From assembly GCA_025996655.1 (NCBI GenBank), contig BNTO01000044.1:1-6948 (forward strand): DNA of 6,948 nt. The letters are read 5' to 3'. Shown here piece after piece: positions 6,571 to 6,948 of the stretch. The notes below the pieces were generated by a model, which ran no database searches, had not been told where the DNA came from, and saw only the letters and a list, made by a program, of their open reading frames with translations. Both the position numbers and the translations under genes were made by a program. The DNA is from Alphaproteobacteria bacterium. GTDB lineage: Bacteria > Pseudomonadota > Alphaproteobacteria > BNTO01. How positions within the stretch are numbered: the stretch's first letter is position 1; each line of letters begins with the position of its first letter.

Positions 6571-6754
6571 GAGCCTGTCGTCAAACTTGGCCTAATGTAT
6601 TAGGACAATCTTTTTAGGAGGATTAAGATGCGTCATCGTCATGACATATCGGACAATTTGTGGAATTTTTTAGAACCTCATTTGCTGGCAGAGATGGAGC
6701 CCTAGGGCGTAGAGCGGAAGACAGCTGCAGGTTTATTAATGTTCTGGATACTCA
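6571..6754 (+). mobile_element. IS5-family (IS1031-like) element, left-end fragment
   Basis: The fragment begins with a terminal repeat starting GAGCCTGTCGTCA (6571-6583), directly after TTA (6568-6570), a TNA target of the kind duplicated by the IS1031 group. A CCTAAT-GT-ATTAGG palindrome (6591-6604) and an AGGAGG ribosome-binding site (6616-6621) precede a damaged transposase start. The fragment ends where the inverted repeat of a second, oppositely oriented IS begins at 6755. If the second element inserted cleanly, the rest of this copy lies to the right of the window. Confidence 0.75.
6628..6754 (+). pseudogene. IS5-family transposase, N-terminal remnant with stop and frameshift
   Basis: From the ATG at 6628, well placed six bases after AGGAGG, the frame reads MRHRHDISDNLWNFLEPHLL, the usual start of IS5-family DDE transposases (compare DISD-x-LW-x-x-[IL]-EPLL). 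A TAG at 6703-6705 ends it after 25 codons. The next family motif, E-D-N-R-R-F-I-N, is recognisable as AEDSCRFIN in another frame (about 6714-6740). FWILRT then returns in the first frame (6742-6759), so bases were lost around 6741. The gene is then cut by the second IS at 6755. It cannot encode a functional transposase. All catalytic residues would lie further downstream. Confidence 0.8.
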
Positions 6755-6948
6755 GAACCTGTCTTCACAAACAATCAAGTCTTTTTAGAAGAACCATGGA
6801 ATGAGCCGTCATCACTCTATGTTCCGCTGATTTAACGGCTATTTCGAAATCTTTCGCCAAGCGCCTCAATCCGTTGAACCAACCAAAAGTTCTCTCTACG
6901 CCCCATCTTTTAGGTAGAATTTCCCATTCGGGCTTGATTCTTTCGGAA
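6755..6948 (-). mobile_element. Second IS5-family element, right end (continues past the window)
   Basis: The element ends with the terminal repeat GAACCTGTCTTCACAA (6755-6770), preceded by TCA (6752-6754), again a TNA trinucleotide. Its transposase is read on the minus strand, with the stop codon inside the terminal repeat. It interrupts the first IS5-family copy within its FWILRT motif. The two end sequences agree in 11 of the first 13 bases, so the copies belong to the same or closely related groups. Confidence 0.78.
6765..6948 (-). CDS. IS5-family transposase, C-terminal 60 residues (5' part outside the window)
   Basis: The visible reading contains KRWGVERTFGWFNGLRRLAK, then DFEIAVKSAEH, and ends LLKRLDCL. 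This is the conserved C-terminal block of IS5-family DDE transposases. The glutamate of VERTF is the last residue of the catalytic DDE triad, followed by the usual RRL-x-KDFE element. The frame is open through the edge with no stops, so this copy may be intact, unlike its neighbour at 6628. Its stop codon (6765-6767) overlaps the terminal repeat, which is common in compact IS elements. The enzyme would be a plausible source of transposase for elements with matching ends, including the MITE at 144-285. Confidence 0.88.
   Translation of the reverse strand, partial: SERIKPEWEILPKRWGVERTFGWFNGLRRLAKDFEIAVKSAEHRVMTAHSMVLLKRLDCL

Overview
The window looks like a piece of an alphaproteobacterial chromosome, probably a host-associated, repeat-rich lineage such as Holosporales or a relative. 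This placement is an inference. It rests on the ComEC architecture without a C-terminal metallo-beta-lactamase domain, on an XRE regulator with the QQVQKYE recognition helix common in Alphaproteobacteria, on a surA-rsmA pair, and on insertion-sequence debris at both ends. No rRNA, tRNA or CRISPR array was seen.

Layout. The left edge (1-78, minus) holds the first codons of an IS630-family transposase running out of the window. A 142-bp palindromic MITE (144-285) follows, with 16-bp terminal inverted repeats and a TAA duplication on each side. It sits just beyond the stop codon of comEC (298-2631, minus). A near-perfect parS (ParB-binding) site lies inside comEC at 2056-2071. comEC is divergent from an XRE-type regulator (2702-3199, plus). 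Then come a SurA-like periplasmic chaperone/parvulin predicted to be a lipoprotein (3386-4795) and rsmA/ksgA, the 16S rRNA dimethyladenosine transferase (best start 4827, end 5756). surA and rsmA are 31 bp apart and probably co-transcribed; pdxA, often found between them in related bacteria, is absent.

A 10-bp-stem hairpin (5861-5884) separates rsmA from a convergent, decayed gene for an unrecognised, probably exported protein (5906-6570, minus). That gene has one in-frame TGA and has lost its 5' end to an IS5-family element. The right edge is two IS5-family pieces in opposite orientation. A left-end fragment with a broken transposase (6571-6754, plus) is interrupted by the right end of a second copy (6755-6948, minus) that continues past the window.

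The three unlinked systems in the core (DNA uptake, outer-membrane protein folding, ribosome maturation) look intact, and the flanks are eroding under transposition. The MITE ends match the IS5-family ends in 12 of the first 13 bases, and all these elements abut a TNA trinucleotide. One transposase family may therefore account for most of the mobile DNA seen here.
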